This document shows positions 35,936 to 47,295 of a DNA stretch of 64,000 nucleotides, piece after piece. The stretch spans positions 8,767,501 to 8,831,500 of the forward strand of contig JAYKYS010000001.1 in assembly GCA_036924285.1 (NCBI GenBank), given 5' to 3'. The notes beneath the pieces are model-generated. The model was not told where the DNA came from. It saw only the letters and a list, made by a program, of their open reading frames with translations, and ran no database searches. Source of the stretch: Asterella californica. Its lineage: Eukaryota > Streptophyta > Marchantiopsida > Marchantiales > Aytoniaceae. How positions within the stretch are numbered: the stretch's first letter is position 1; the number at the start of each line of letters is the position of its first letter. The position numbers and the translations under genes are program-made.

Positions 35936-38900
35936 ATTTGAAGTTGGGCCATATGCATAATTTACCGCTTCTGAGACGGGATCCAAAAAGGGTGAGGTAT
36001 GGGAGACAGGTATTGGTTTCCAACCCTTTTCACTAGACCGCTATCTCCGCTTCGCATGTGAAATAAACACATCGAGTCCACCTGCGTTGGGATGGAGCGG
36101 GAAATTTTCAACTCCCCAAACAATTTGATGTCCACTTGTGCAAAGATGGAGCAAAAAATGCTCGGCTCTCATTCGCGATAAAGAAATCAGAGAAGATTTC
36201 GCAGCTAGTAGAAGAAATGAGAAATCTTGCAGTTCAGTTGCTTGTATTGTGTCAAGCCTCTCCAATCTTTGCACTTTTGTTCGTAGTTTACAGTATCGTA
36301 ATGTTACTTTAGTTTTTGAGTATTGTTGAGTGACGAGTGCAAATGGCTTTGAGACGAAAGGTTTTAGAAGCCTTTGATCTCATTTAGCAGATGAGCCTCC
36401 GTGCTCATAGTGGAGCCAGCTCGATGATTCGAATGAGAGAGTTCTCATCCTCTCAGATTCGACATGAACTGTCATTTCACAGTTATGCTGCTGCGCATAG
36501 TGGTCGAGTGTATGCATCATCCTCCAATCTCTACAAAATCATGAGAAATTCTTTCAAAGGCGTTTTTTATGTCGAGGAGGTAGCACAAGATGAAGGAACA
36601 TCAGGCTACTAGTTGCAAGCAATAACATTGAATCACATTCCATTTCAATTTTTGAGGTGAAAACTGCCTCTTAGCCAAGCTTGCCATGCTAAGTAATTGT
36701 CATAAGTAGAGTAGATTTGTGTGGCAAGTGGTGCACCTGATTGAGACGAAGCGATTAGAGCATGAGGAGCAGAATAAGAGTTCAGATTTGAAGAAAATGA
36801 TAAAGGCGGTGAGCAAGCTTCAGCAGATCCAGTATTTTGTGCAAAAGGTGTGATTGTCACGGATACATCTGTGATAAAAAACAAGTGGGAGATAGTGATT
36901 ATCAGGTACATAAAAATTTTAGATCACAACAAAAGCTCTGGGAATGCCTCGTACACCTCTTTGAGTTGACAGGAACGTGAAGAGAAGAAACTCTTCTTGA
37001 ATGACTCATCACATCACTAGGCCCCCAATGACAATTGGTATGATCTCCGATGTGATACTATCCTGTCATGCATAGCCGAAATCCTCACCCCGAGTCATGA
37101 TCTTGCAGGTCCTGATAGTGATGATGTTTAGCCTCGTCCTCAACTGGATTCTGAAGTTTGAAATTTGGCCGAGACAGACGCTGAGGAGTCCAATAAAACA
37201 GAAAAAATTGAGAAAAAAACTAGAGAAAATGGAAGCTTGAAATGAGTCGCTCTGCTTCTGCTCTGAAACAAACTCTCATGTGTTTTTCTAGCTCCACAGT
37301 TGAGGTAAGGAAGCAAAAACTTGAAAATGATAAAAAAGAAGTCGAGTTTGTAAGAAACTAGATGCTCAGAAACTTCGGCAAGAGAAGAGCAAACAACAAG
37401 GAGTTAACGTTCGTTGGGACCAAATTATGAATGTGTTGGACAAGATGGTAGGGAAGCTAGATAACATTGAAAGCACCTTGATCAAAAACTAAATAATTTT
37501 GAACGGTTTTAATGTTATAGCTCGGATCGATATTTACCCACGAGCATTTTATTTCTATTATTTCTTCATTGCAAAGAATCAGCCATGTATTTGTGATACA
37601 GTTTATGTATTCGAATTATCAAATAAAGAGATGTAAAGATCATCGATGTTTCACTAATCCAGTTCAATATTAGCTTCCGAATTGTGTTGTATGTGTTGTT
37701 AATTTACTCAATTTTTTTTGTGTTTGCTAACTTTCGTTACAAGCTTGTATGTTGTTGTGAAAGTTTGGTATTTTTGAAATGCTTTTTAATTCCTTCCAAG
37801 CTAGTGTGCTTCATTCTTTGCTCAGTTGTTGTAATTTTGAGCTTTCTAGTAGTATGTCTGCTTGAATTAGTCTTGCTTCAGGTCCAAGAAACAAATCATA
37901 GTTTCACTTACCGTGTGAAGTCTCGAGTTGTTACACGTATTTTAACAGTGACAGATCGGCTGCATTCCAAGTGAACATCTGTTAAATGAATAGTTGATAT
38001 TACTTTCGTTATCATGTATAATTGTCTAATATCCAATACTAGAAGTGGCATACACATGAGTTCTGAAGTAAGGATATGTTGTATTGTTCTGTAGGTATTC
38101 ATGCTTACTTGGTAATAATGACTACAGCGGTTGTGCTAGTTATAGACATTTTGATTGATTGGATGAGAGCTGAAGAGGAAGAGGATGATGTCTCAGATTC
38201 GGTGTTAGACATTCTGGCCGTGCATTACTAGCTGACAAGAGTTCTCTTCGTGACACATCAACTTGTAGTTGAGCATCTCCAGTAGATGGAACAATATACT
38301 TGGTGGGTAAAGTCAAGATCTTTAATATGATTTGACTATTATCTCATGAAGAGTTATGAAGAAGATCGATTGATCACAACTCTTTGAATGCTTAAGGTCT
38401 TGTTCCTCCAGCTTGTCACTCTACTTGAGCCACATGTGTCAAAAGTTGATACTCACGTGAAGTTCGAGTTGGGACAACGTTACTCAAGCAGATGTTGTTA
38501 TTGTTGTGAACGGAGTCCTTGGTCCTCAATTTGTCCAATGACCTACTGGACCAGTTATGAAACGAGTTCCTTAAGATTTTTACAAGAAAGTTGGTCTCTC
38601 CAGTTATCAAGATGCCATAGACAATTCACACATTAAGATCAGAGTCTGCCAGCCATAGAGCCATATCGTCTTCAATTCTTGAAGAACTTCGTGTTCTAAA
38701 CTCGGTGAAAAAACTCTAGATAATAGAGCGATCATAGAAAAGATGTTGGAAGGAATTGAAGTTGCTATATCGAAGGGAAAAAAAAAGAGGGGTTGATAGA
38801 CATACAAGCAGTACCACTCAAGCAAGCTCACCGGAACCTCTCACGGTTACTAAAAGATATGAGCTAGAAGGAATGGTAGGGACGAACAGACGAGTCTCAC

Positions 38901-39400
38901 TACATTTTGGCGATGTTGATGCCCTTCAAACCTATATCAAACCTCTCGCCCATCTGAAAATGAGTCATGCTTGAGGTCAATATCAGTCAGTGAAGGAGAA
39001 AATGTGAGGAAGGAGAGGATAGTAGGATGTTTAATGGATGTAGAGAAAAAGACACGGGAAGCTATCCAGTGGAAGCTTAGATGCAGAAGGAGTTAGAGGG
39101 GATAAACTGAGAGAAGGGAGAATACAGAGAATTGAAGAAGATTTGAACCCCCCAATTAACCAACATGCGTGAGTACCCGAGTTTTAGGTCCAAGCACATA
39201 CAAATGTTTTTCAGAGTATGGACAAGTCTACTCGTGATCTTCCCTCTCTACTCGTGATCTTCCGTCAATCCAAAACCAACACGTTTCTTCTGGATAAGAT
39301 TTAGTCTTCGATCTGTCAAAACTGATTTTGTTTTATGCGGACTACTGATTACTGGGAATAGCAAAAAAAAACACATGACAGAAATTTAGCTTGTGGACGC
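35936..39400. other. Unassigned region between SABATH pseudogene and LINE
   Basis: Contains several short frames with no recognisable domain. A frame at 38,756-38,974 could belong to the ORF1 region of the LINE that follows, but no RNA-binding motif is visible. A short tandem repeat (CTACTCGTGATCTTCC twice) lies near 39,228-39,262. Confidence 0.3.
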
Positions 39401-39404
39401 TCGA

Positions 39405-42400
39405 TGTAGTCCGTCTCATGGAATGTTTGTGGTCTAGACTCTCAACTTCGAGCAAGAGTACTGAATTTGTGGCTAGATACAAAAGGGTTAGAGGTATGAA
39501 TACTCGCGCTGCAAGAACTCAAAGCATCAGAAGGTAAACTTGAAAAGCATGTTAGGTGGATAATGCCAAATGACAAATACAAGGTAGATTACTCCTACTT
39601 AGAGAGGGGAGGAACAGCAGTGGTGTTCCATTCCTCACTTCTAGTATCATCAAGCGGAATAAAAAGAAACGATCAGGCAGCATGGATTAAAGTAATAATA
39701 GAGTTAAGAAAAATGGGCTTTGTATCTATCTACTCATCAAACGATTTGCGTGAAAGGAGTACATTGTAGAGGTCACTTGGTGAACTAGTTTCAGGAGGAA
39801 GAAGGGTGTCTGTAGGAGACATGAACATGGTTGCAACCCAAAGAGATAGCTTGGGCCCATCACCACTAGTAGTAAGGGGTGTTGAGCAGTGAGCTTGGTC
39901 AAGCTGCGTGCGAAATGGAGGACCAAATGACGTATGGTTGAGTGTCGTTAGGAGAAACAGACCCAAGTTCACGAGAAGGGCAGTAAGAGGAGATCAGGTC
40001 GATATCTCAAGGTTAGATAGGTTCTATCTAACAGATCAAGGGAAATGGGTGAGTGAACTCTTACACGTAAAACATCATGAGGATCAAATGTTGTCTGACC
40101 ATATACCAATAATTATGAAGGTACGGTTAGTAGAAAGTAGGGAATAGGAGAAAAAGAGAAAGACTTACTACAAGATGGATGTTGGTTTAGCGAAGAAGAG
40201 AGAAGTCAAGAGAAGGATAGAAGAAGTATGGAAACAATACCTCCCAAGAGTAGCTAACCATGGGGAGAGATGAAGGGCGACAAGTCTTCTAGTTCAGATG
40301 GGATAACAATAGAGATAGTGAGATTGCTATCTCTGACTAGTCGAATGGTAGAAGAGTTATGCGCTGAGAGAAAATTGCTGCAGACAGATGGCAAAGGTAT
40401 TATTAAACTCATGTCAAAGGAATGAAACCTTAAGCGACTCAAAAACTGACGTCCTATCACTTTGATGAAATTGACGTATAAAATAATTAGCAAGGTAGTG
40501 ACAAATAGAATGAGAGAGATGTTGCCTAGAATAATAGGGGCCGAGCAGACTGGTTTTGTGAAATGAAGAGATATCACATATAATATTCTAGGACTGAAGT
40601 TGAGTCAAGAATGGATGGTTGCATTAGGACAAAATGCTCTCTTTTTGAAACTATATTTTGTTAAAGCGTATGATAGGTTAGAACAGAGTTCCTATGGGAA
40701 GCACTAGCTAAGCTAGGGGTAGATAAAGATGGACTAGAAATTATAAAAGGAATCGTGTTGGATGAGATCTCACAGGTGCATGCCAATGGAGATTTCACCA
40801 GCAAAATAAGGTTGGAGAGAGGAGTCCGACATGGGTATCTCTTGGCCCCTCTCTTGTTCGCTCTCAGCTCGTAGTCACTAATGGACTCTCTAAAAGCAGC
40901 AGAGCGGGAGAGGAGGATCCATGGTGTAAATATTAAAGACAACACCATACTAACGCACCAATTATTTGTTGACGATATCGGAGTGTTCATCATTGCGGAA
41001 GAAGTCTACTTCGAGGAGGTGAAGAGCATAGTAAGGATCTCCGTGAATGCCTCAAGAGCTAGGTTAAATCTAGAAAAATCAATGATTGATGTCATTAGGG
41101 AGTGAAGATGCATCTGAGTGGACAAGGAGGAAATAGTATTGCTCACAGAAGGGAAAAAAATACCTGGAAGTGTAGATCGGATATGAAATAAACAAGAAAG
41201 TGCTGGCGGCTGAGATGAAGAAGAAAATACTTCATCGGCTGGCACACTAGAGAAATCACCTACACCCTTGGTCAAGCAAGCTAATACTATTGAAGTATGT
41301 TTTGACGGCCTTGCATGTAAGCGAGTTAGAGTGAGTGTGTAGACAGTTTCTCTTGGATGAAGGGACAAGAAAGTCAGTCTTTTATCTCTTGGGAATCATT
41401 TATGCAGCCAAGGATTGCAAAGGACTAGGATGGAGAAGTTTTAAGATAGAGCAGCTGTACTCTACATGAAGAAAGTGGTTATGATCTTAGGAAAGAAGGA
41501 TGTGGAGTGGATAAGATAGCGAACAATCCAAAAAGCATTAGAGTCATGACTAAAAAGAGAGAATGGAGGAAATGATCCGCATTGGAAAGAATCCTGTAGG
41601 TTAAAGGACTTAGAGTATCAGACTCTTTAACAATAAGCAAGATGATTCTAAGTTGGTAAGAATGTAGAGTGATGCTAAAGTTTAATTTTGACAATGGAGG
41701 TGTCCGAGTGACACTATCCTCCAACCATATAGGAGCATCGTGTAGTCAATACGATTAGACTTTGAACGAAAGGTGCTCATAAAGTTACTTAAGAAGGGGA
41801 AGATTGCTCAAGTAGAGGATCTGAAGAATGAGTAAGGAAACTCAGAACAATGTCAGAAACTTTACAAGCAAGAGAGCTTACACAACTTGATGATTTTGAA
41901 TCGGAGCAACTTAGTAAGATAGATAATTGCATGATAAGGAAGAAGACGCAACATAATAGTCTCGAGGAATGCGAAGGATGGTTGTGGAATGGAGTCTTAC
42001 AAGAGGTTGGGATATGGAGAAGGTCGATGAAAAATGACAAAGAGCTATACAAAAAGATGCGAATCAGACGTTGCTGACGAATAGGTTGTCTAGGAGCACA
42101 ATAGGGACGTGAGCTAGGAGTCGCGATGGAAAGGAAAGGTGACTCTCAAAGGAAAATTTTGGATATGGAAACTACTCAAGAGAGGATTCTTCATCCAGTT
42201 CAGAGCGATGCAAATGGAGGTTGCAAGCGAGACTTGTCTGAGATGCGAATAAGGAACAAAAATGATCTAGCACTGCTTTTGGGAGTGTAGTAGCATTGCA
42301 GAAAGAAGAGAAGAATACAACAGAGATACAAAGAGAAGGTTGCAAGAATCTGAGATTAAAGTCACATTGATTGACATGATCGATCATGCAATCCAAGAAA

Positions 42401-42650
42401 GTCAGCACGACCCGGCGGTGATAAGCACCACGGAATTCGTTATCAAAAAAACCTAGAATGAACGGAATGCAATCAACTTCAACAATAGAAGAGAATTTAT
42501 ATCACCCAAAGGCATTTTAGCAAAGATGAAAAATGAGATGCAAAATAGAGCAGAAGGCAGCAAATTGCAAGAGAAGAAGCTTTGGGAAGAAGTACATACC
42601 AGTATCGAGAGGTGGTTAAGGGAGTACACATCACCTGAAGAGTCAAGATA
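39405..42650 (+). mobile_element. LINE (non-LTR retrotransposon), decayed ORF2
   Basis: An APE-type endonuclease starts near SWNVCGLDS (about 39,412) and shows LALQELK, RGGTAVVFHS, GDMN (39,815-39,826), SRLDRFYLTD and SDHIPI (about 40,094). Reverse transcriptase follows with RPITLMKLTYKIISKVVTNR, EQTGFVK, AYDRL and an FVDD catalytic motif near 40,965. A C-terminal zinc-finger region (CLRC...HCFWEC, zf-RVT type) lies at about 42,225-42,290. Many in-frame stops and frameshifts break it. The order endonuclease, RT, zinc finger matches the plant L1-like clade. The right end and tail are unclear. Confidence 0.88.
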
Positions 42651-43330
42651 GATATCGCGTAAGAGAACCGGAAGATAGAACCTTCAACTCGTGGAAGCCA
42701 AGGTCCAGAAAGGATTTGCTGATCATGGGCAAAGGGCTTCGAGCCCAGCGACATCAACACACTGACCTTGATGGAGAGAAGCCGTAGCACTATAGAAGGT
42801 GAGAATTGGAGACAATAAATGCGAAGAAAGGAAGATGGAAATACTGACGATGAGAATGCGAACTTATAAAATTGGGAGTTGAACGAGGGAAGAGGTCTTG
42901 ACAGCGATGGCGAAAGCAGGATCCAAATTCACATGAAGAGATGAGTGATCGCACAACTGACGGTAGTTACACAACAAACTGATTCATTGTCGATGGTGAT
43001 CGTATCGACAACACGGACGACTAAAATTCAGAACTCTTCGTATAATAGAGAGCAAGACGAGTTTAGCAGGATTATCGGTCCCTCGGTCAGTAAAGAAGTT
43101 CACTGTATCCATAGTACTTCAGTGAATGTGGTTACTGGGATCTCTTCGGAGAGACCACCATGTAAATATTTAATATTTTATTAATATTATCTCCTCCAAC
43201 TTCGCAGGATTAATCCGCTTCTTGTTTTGATAAAAAAGAAGGTAGTGCCAAGTTAAAACGAGTTTGGTCAAGTCCCAAATAGGAAGATTCCTATCTTGAC
43301 AAATAGCTTCACGTTTGGGGTACGGTCAAG
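42651..43330. other. Sequence between LINE and SABATH pseudogene
   Basis: No gene recognised. Near 43,285-43,325 a block (CTTGACAAATAGCTTC...TTGGG) resembles part of the SINE at 34.1 kb, so a degraded copy may lie here. Confidence 0.3.
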
Positions 43331-43339
43331 CAATTAATT

Positions 43340-43734
43340 TCTGCAAGTTGCTCCCGTAGCTTCTTAGTAGAGTCGGAACGTGAAAGACATGGTAATTACA
43401 TCCAAGCATAGTAGAAGTGGTGATTATTTAGTCGTCAGGTGATGAGACATACTGGTAGCTTTGTAGGTTCCTAGTGCTGTTCAAGATATGGAGTCTCCAG
43501 CTTAGAATGGTGTGCACACTAACATCCATTGTTCAAGCTTGGCCGCAGTGGAAGCCTATGCAGAGCAAGCGGACAAAGATCTACATAACTTTCTCGCTGC
43601 CAGGGCACATGAACGTCCAACCGTAGGGCTTATCTTTCTGACACTCGTGTACGGTAAGCAAAAATATGATATTCATTTACAGAGCAAGTCTAGAAGCCTA
43701 AGAAGAGCAAGTATGGAATTCCATGATGTTGGAG
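43340..43734 (+). pseudogene. SABATH methyltransferase pseudogene B (exon 2 with preceding intron)
   Basis: The exon 2 equivalent spans 43,467-43,734. It reads VPSAVQDMESPA, then a TAG where the intact gene has Tyr, then a matching stretch VEAYAEQADKDLHNFLAARAHE, and a donor-like GGAGGTAAAA. Similarity continues upstream into the intron (TTGCTCCCGTAGCTTCTTAGTAG near 43,347), and the acceptor is changed from CAG to TAG. No exon 1 or exon 3 is visible nearby. It has the same nonsense change as pseudogene A. Confidence 0.9.
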
Positions 43735-46700
43735 GTAAAAGTTTGCTAAACAATATATCACAGAATCTTTTTGGATATAAAGAACTTCAAATTTAACAGT
43801 AACAAAATAAAAAAGAAGATTTATTTTATAGTTGGAAGAAAGTTTTGGACGTTTATCTCAAAAGAAGAAATGATAGTTAATAAAGTAGAAAAAGGATAAA
43901 ATTTAATTATCGTTCTTAACCCAAATATAGTTCAATTTAGCATGATACATATGTATATATATAGTTCAATTTAGTAATAAACATCACGGTCTATTCTAAA
44001 TAACTTTAGTCTTCAATTTAATTGTTGATACAGTAGGAGTAAAACAAAATACATACTGTAATTTATCTTGAATTGAGTTATTTTAAATATCATACATAGT
44101 TCAAATATAGGTTTAGTATAAATTAACTAGATTCTGTTTTCTACAAGTGGAAATTTACATTTAGGAAAATTTATTTATATATCTTACAAATGAAAAATTA
44201 TTTTGTAATATCAAATAATTTGGTCTAATTTTTAACAATATATTATCTGAACTCTTGATTGTATTTGCAGTTTGGACCAAGTCCAAGCGGGAAAAATGAA
44301 AATGTCTTCTAATAATAGTAATTTGACTTATAAAGAACAGGAAGGACAGACATCGAGAGACGTACTGGAAATAAATAGGAAACGAGATCTAAAAGACTCC
44401 GGAAGTGTCACTGTTTCATTATGTATACGTTCTAGTGCGCAAAGAGTGACGTCTGAAATATTTATGCATATAAAGTGTGGATCTCATGTATTACGGCAAC
44501 TAAAATCAATTTGGCAATGGATAATAATAATTTTAATTCTGTAAAGGAAAAAATACAAAACAATTGAATTAAAAGAAATACATACACATAGCAAAAAGAT
44601 AAGAAAAGGTGAAACAGTAGAAAATGAGATTAAAGCTCATAACATCAAATTAAAATATACAGAAAAAGGAAGACAATGAATATCTTCCTCGTGTTGAACA
44701 TGTCACTTTGTTGTTTATAGCTTGAGGATGGACCGTCTGATCTTCGGGTTTATATGTACACGTAAGTGCTGTTTGATTTCCAAGATTGTTGATTTTCGTA
44801 ATCTTTTACTAGCTATGAAAAGAAAAGAAAATTACAAGATAAAAACATTCGACATATCTGATTCTTGTCTACATAAACTGTTCTACCTCTCTCATTTACT
44901 CACTTTTTTGGTATTATATAGTATTTTTGCGATGTAAGAATACGACTCATGTAAGGATAGTGTTGTAAATCATTCTATCTCAACAAGCAAAAGGCTTTTC
45001 AGCATCCCTTGATCACTTGACAAACCCTGACAGATGTCATGTCCTTTGCCAAGACTGCAAGAAATAAAATTTCTGGTATTTTGGAGAAGTTGCCCATTCT
45101 GAATTGCTTGTTGGCTCCTTCCAGTAGAATTTCCAGATAAAGTTCAGCTGCAACTGGTTTTGGAAGTACCTCAACATTCACACTAACAGACTTTTATTCC
45201 TGTAAACATTTCATGCAATGATTGCGAAAACCACCTATTTGTCATACAACATTATTAGTTACGGAACTGCAGAGAGTGGTTTAATCCGACCGAATGTGTC
45301 GGAAACTAGTGATGTTATAGTCGACATCAGCAGGTCATTTTCTAGTTGTTTTATGTTTCAAAATCTAGGAGGAATAGTTTCAATTTTTCCCGATAATTAT
45401 CTGCCAGTTTATTCTGTATCTTGAGAAATATACATTCTCTATCAATATGCGTGCAACATGAACTTCTGGAAAACTCTTGTCAGCTTGTTGTTATCAGAAA
45501 ATATTAAAATGTTAAATGGAAAAGTTATATTAAACTAATCTAAAAAATCATAATATATATGATGATTAATATTAAAAGAACACAGATATGCAAGAAAATC
45601 CAGACATAACCCATAAGAGGAGAGAAGAGAAACGCCCTTCCGACAATATAACCAATGTAACAGGAAGTTACTAATCAAGCAAGTTTAACAAGACATTCAA
45701 TTTATCACCTAACCTTTCCAAAAATTAGATTCCTGGATAATAAAAAGTTACTACACTATTTATTCTCTGGATGTGAGTAACTGCCAAGGCGAAAAGACTT
45801 ACTTCTAAGTTTGGTTTCTATGTAAGTGTTACAACAGTTAAATTTAGAGAATATCTCATAAAAGATACCTCTCAACCTTAACTTTAATTAGATGAGAAAC
45901 TCGAAAAACTTTAGGTAGATGAGAAAACCTCAAGCTTTTCTTTATCGACCTAAATACATTTATAAAAACACATTAGGTCTGAGGGACCTGGTGTCACCAG
46001 AACTCACTTGCTTCCGACCTACTTGTTGCGAAAAAACCCATTGGCAATTGATTGTAAAAATAAAGTCTTCTTAGCAAGAATTCCCATGCTAATGACAAAT
46101 TCCAAAGTCTGAAAACATTACCCAGATGATATTTAGGTGTAAGTTAAAAAAGTGTTTGTGATTGGACTGTAAAAGCCAAATGCTCTTGTAGAAAAATAGC
46201 TATAAACAAATCGGAAAAAATAACTAAATAGCAATAGGGTGACTCTTGACACGGCTAGAGCTGTTTTCGCCGTGGAACTTTGTGTTCTTACACGGCTGAC
46301 ACCACCCTGACAGTACTCGGGTCCCCATGAAGACCAGCAGGTCTAGGTTCGTTGTCTAAATGACAGTATCTGCACGAACTAACATAAATTTTGTCAGATC
46401 ATTCGAGCACGACAGTTTATTTTCCCTATAGACATCTTACGAACTATAGAGAAAATGATAGCTGCTCGGAATACAAAATTTATAATTTGACTCTTGCGTG
46501 AAATGTGATATGTAGAAAATATACGTGAAAGCGATTGCAATCATTACGGTAACGAGATGTGGTTGTTCAAGTACGAGCTACTCGAATACCGTTCGCTGTT
46601 TTATAAAACTGTATCAAATTCGACACTTGATTGACTTTTACACTTATTATGACGGTGGGATCGTCAAAGTCGAAGCATCATATCATACTGATAATTCACT

Positions 46701-46828
46701 GCCCTGAGTCACTTCACTACCTCTAGTCACATGCCTATTCTACGCAGTTGGCACCTTACAGTCAAAGCCCTGGAAAGACAAGTGTCATGTGTTCAATGTT
46801 CCTAAGTGGGTCTACAATCTTCCCATCT
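43735..46828. other. AT-rich intergenic sequence
   Basis: A repeated ATATAGTTCAATTTAG occurs twice near 43,926-43,975. A copy of the dispersed repeat found at 15.64 and 50.34 kb lies at about 45,425-45,740. A 90-residue frame at 44,272-44,544 has no known domain. No gene can be supported. Confidence 0.4.
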
Positions 46829-47027
46829 AGAAGGATGCAGAATTGCCAACAAGCAATAGCTTGTTGGCTACCCCATCCGCCTGTAGCCCGAGCGGTGTGG
46901 GGTCGAGTCCCCCCGGCGGGGGGACTCATGCTGTGCAAGGGCAGCAGCATACGGCTGCAGAAAGCCCCACAGCGAAAAGAGGCAAAAAAAACAAATCCAA
47001 ACAAAAAAAAAAGAAGGATGCAGAATT
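46829..47027 (+). mobile_element. tRNA-derived SINE with 16-bp target-site duplications
   Basis: AGAAGGATGCAGAATT occurs at both 46,829-46,844 and 47,012-47,027 with no mismatch. The 167-bp body between them starts with a perfect 10-bp hairpin (GCCAACAAGC/GCTTGTTGGC, 46,845-46,868). It carries box A (TAGCTTGTTGGC, 46,857-46,868) and box B (GGTCGAGTCC, 46,901-46,910), 32 bp apart, and ends in an A-rich tail. The GC-rich head stands out from the AT-rich surroundings. The perfect duplications indicate a fairly young insertion. It lies about 270 bp before the SABATH start codon. Confidence 0.92.
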
Positions 47028-47295
47028 AGTGTTTCGAAGATGTTTTGCAGATGGTTCTCTCCTCTAAACTGTTCTTTCTCTTATTCTTGATTCGGCCTTC
47101 AATTCAGGGCTGCAAATTGGAGGTTTTTGGGCTTGGACTCGATACGAGTGCGGCCCTACATAATGGCATTTGCGGTAGTAGATTTATGCAGCCGATGCGC
47201 CGGAGACTGAACTCGTTGTAACCCATAGAAACTACAATTTGAAGCTGCTCTTCCGATCAACTTCAGCTGCAACTGCAAGTGGACTAACGTTGACA

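Noticed and set aside
46857..46930. Possible tRNA gene
   Set aside because: Box A and B are present, but no acceptor stem or anticodon arm can be folded. An A-rich tail and flanking 16-bp repeats show it is a SINE.
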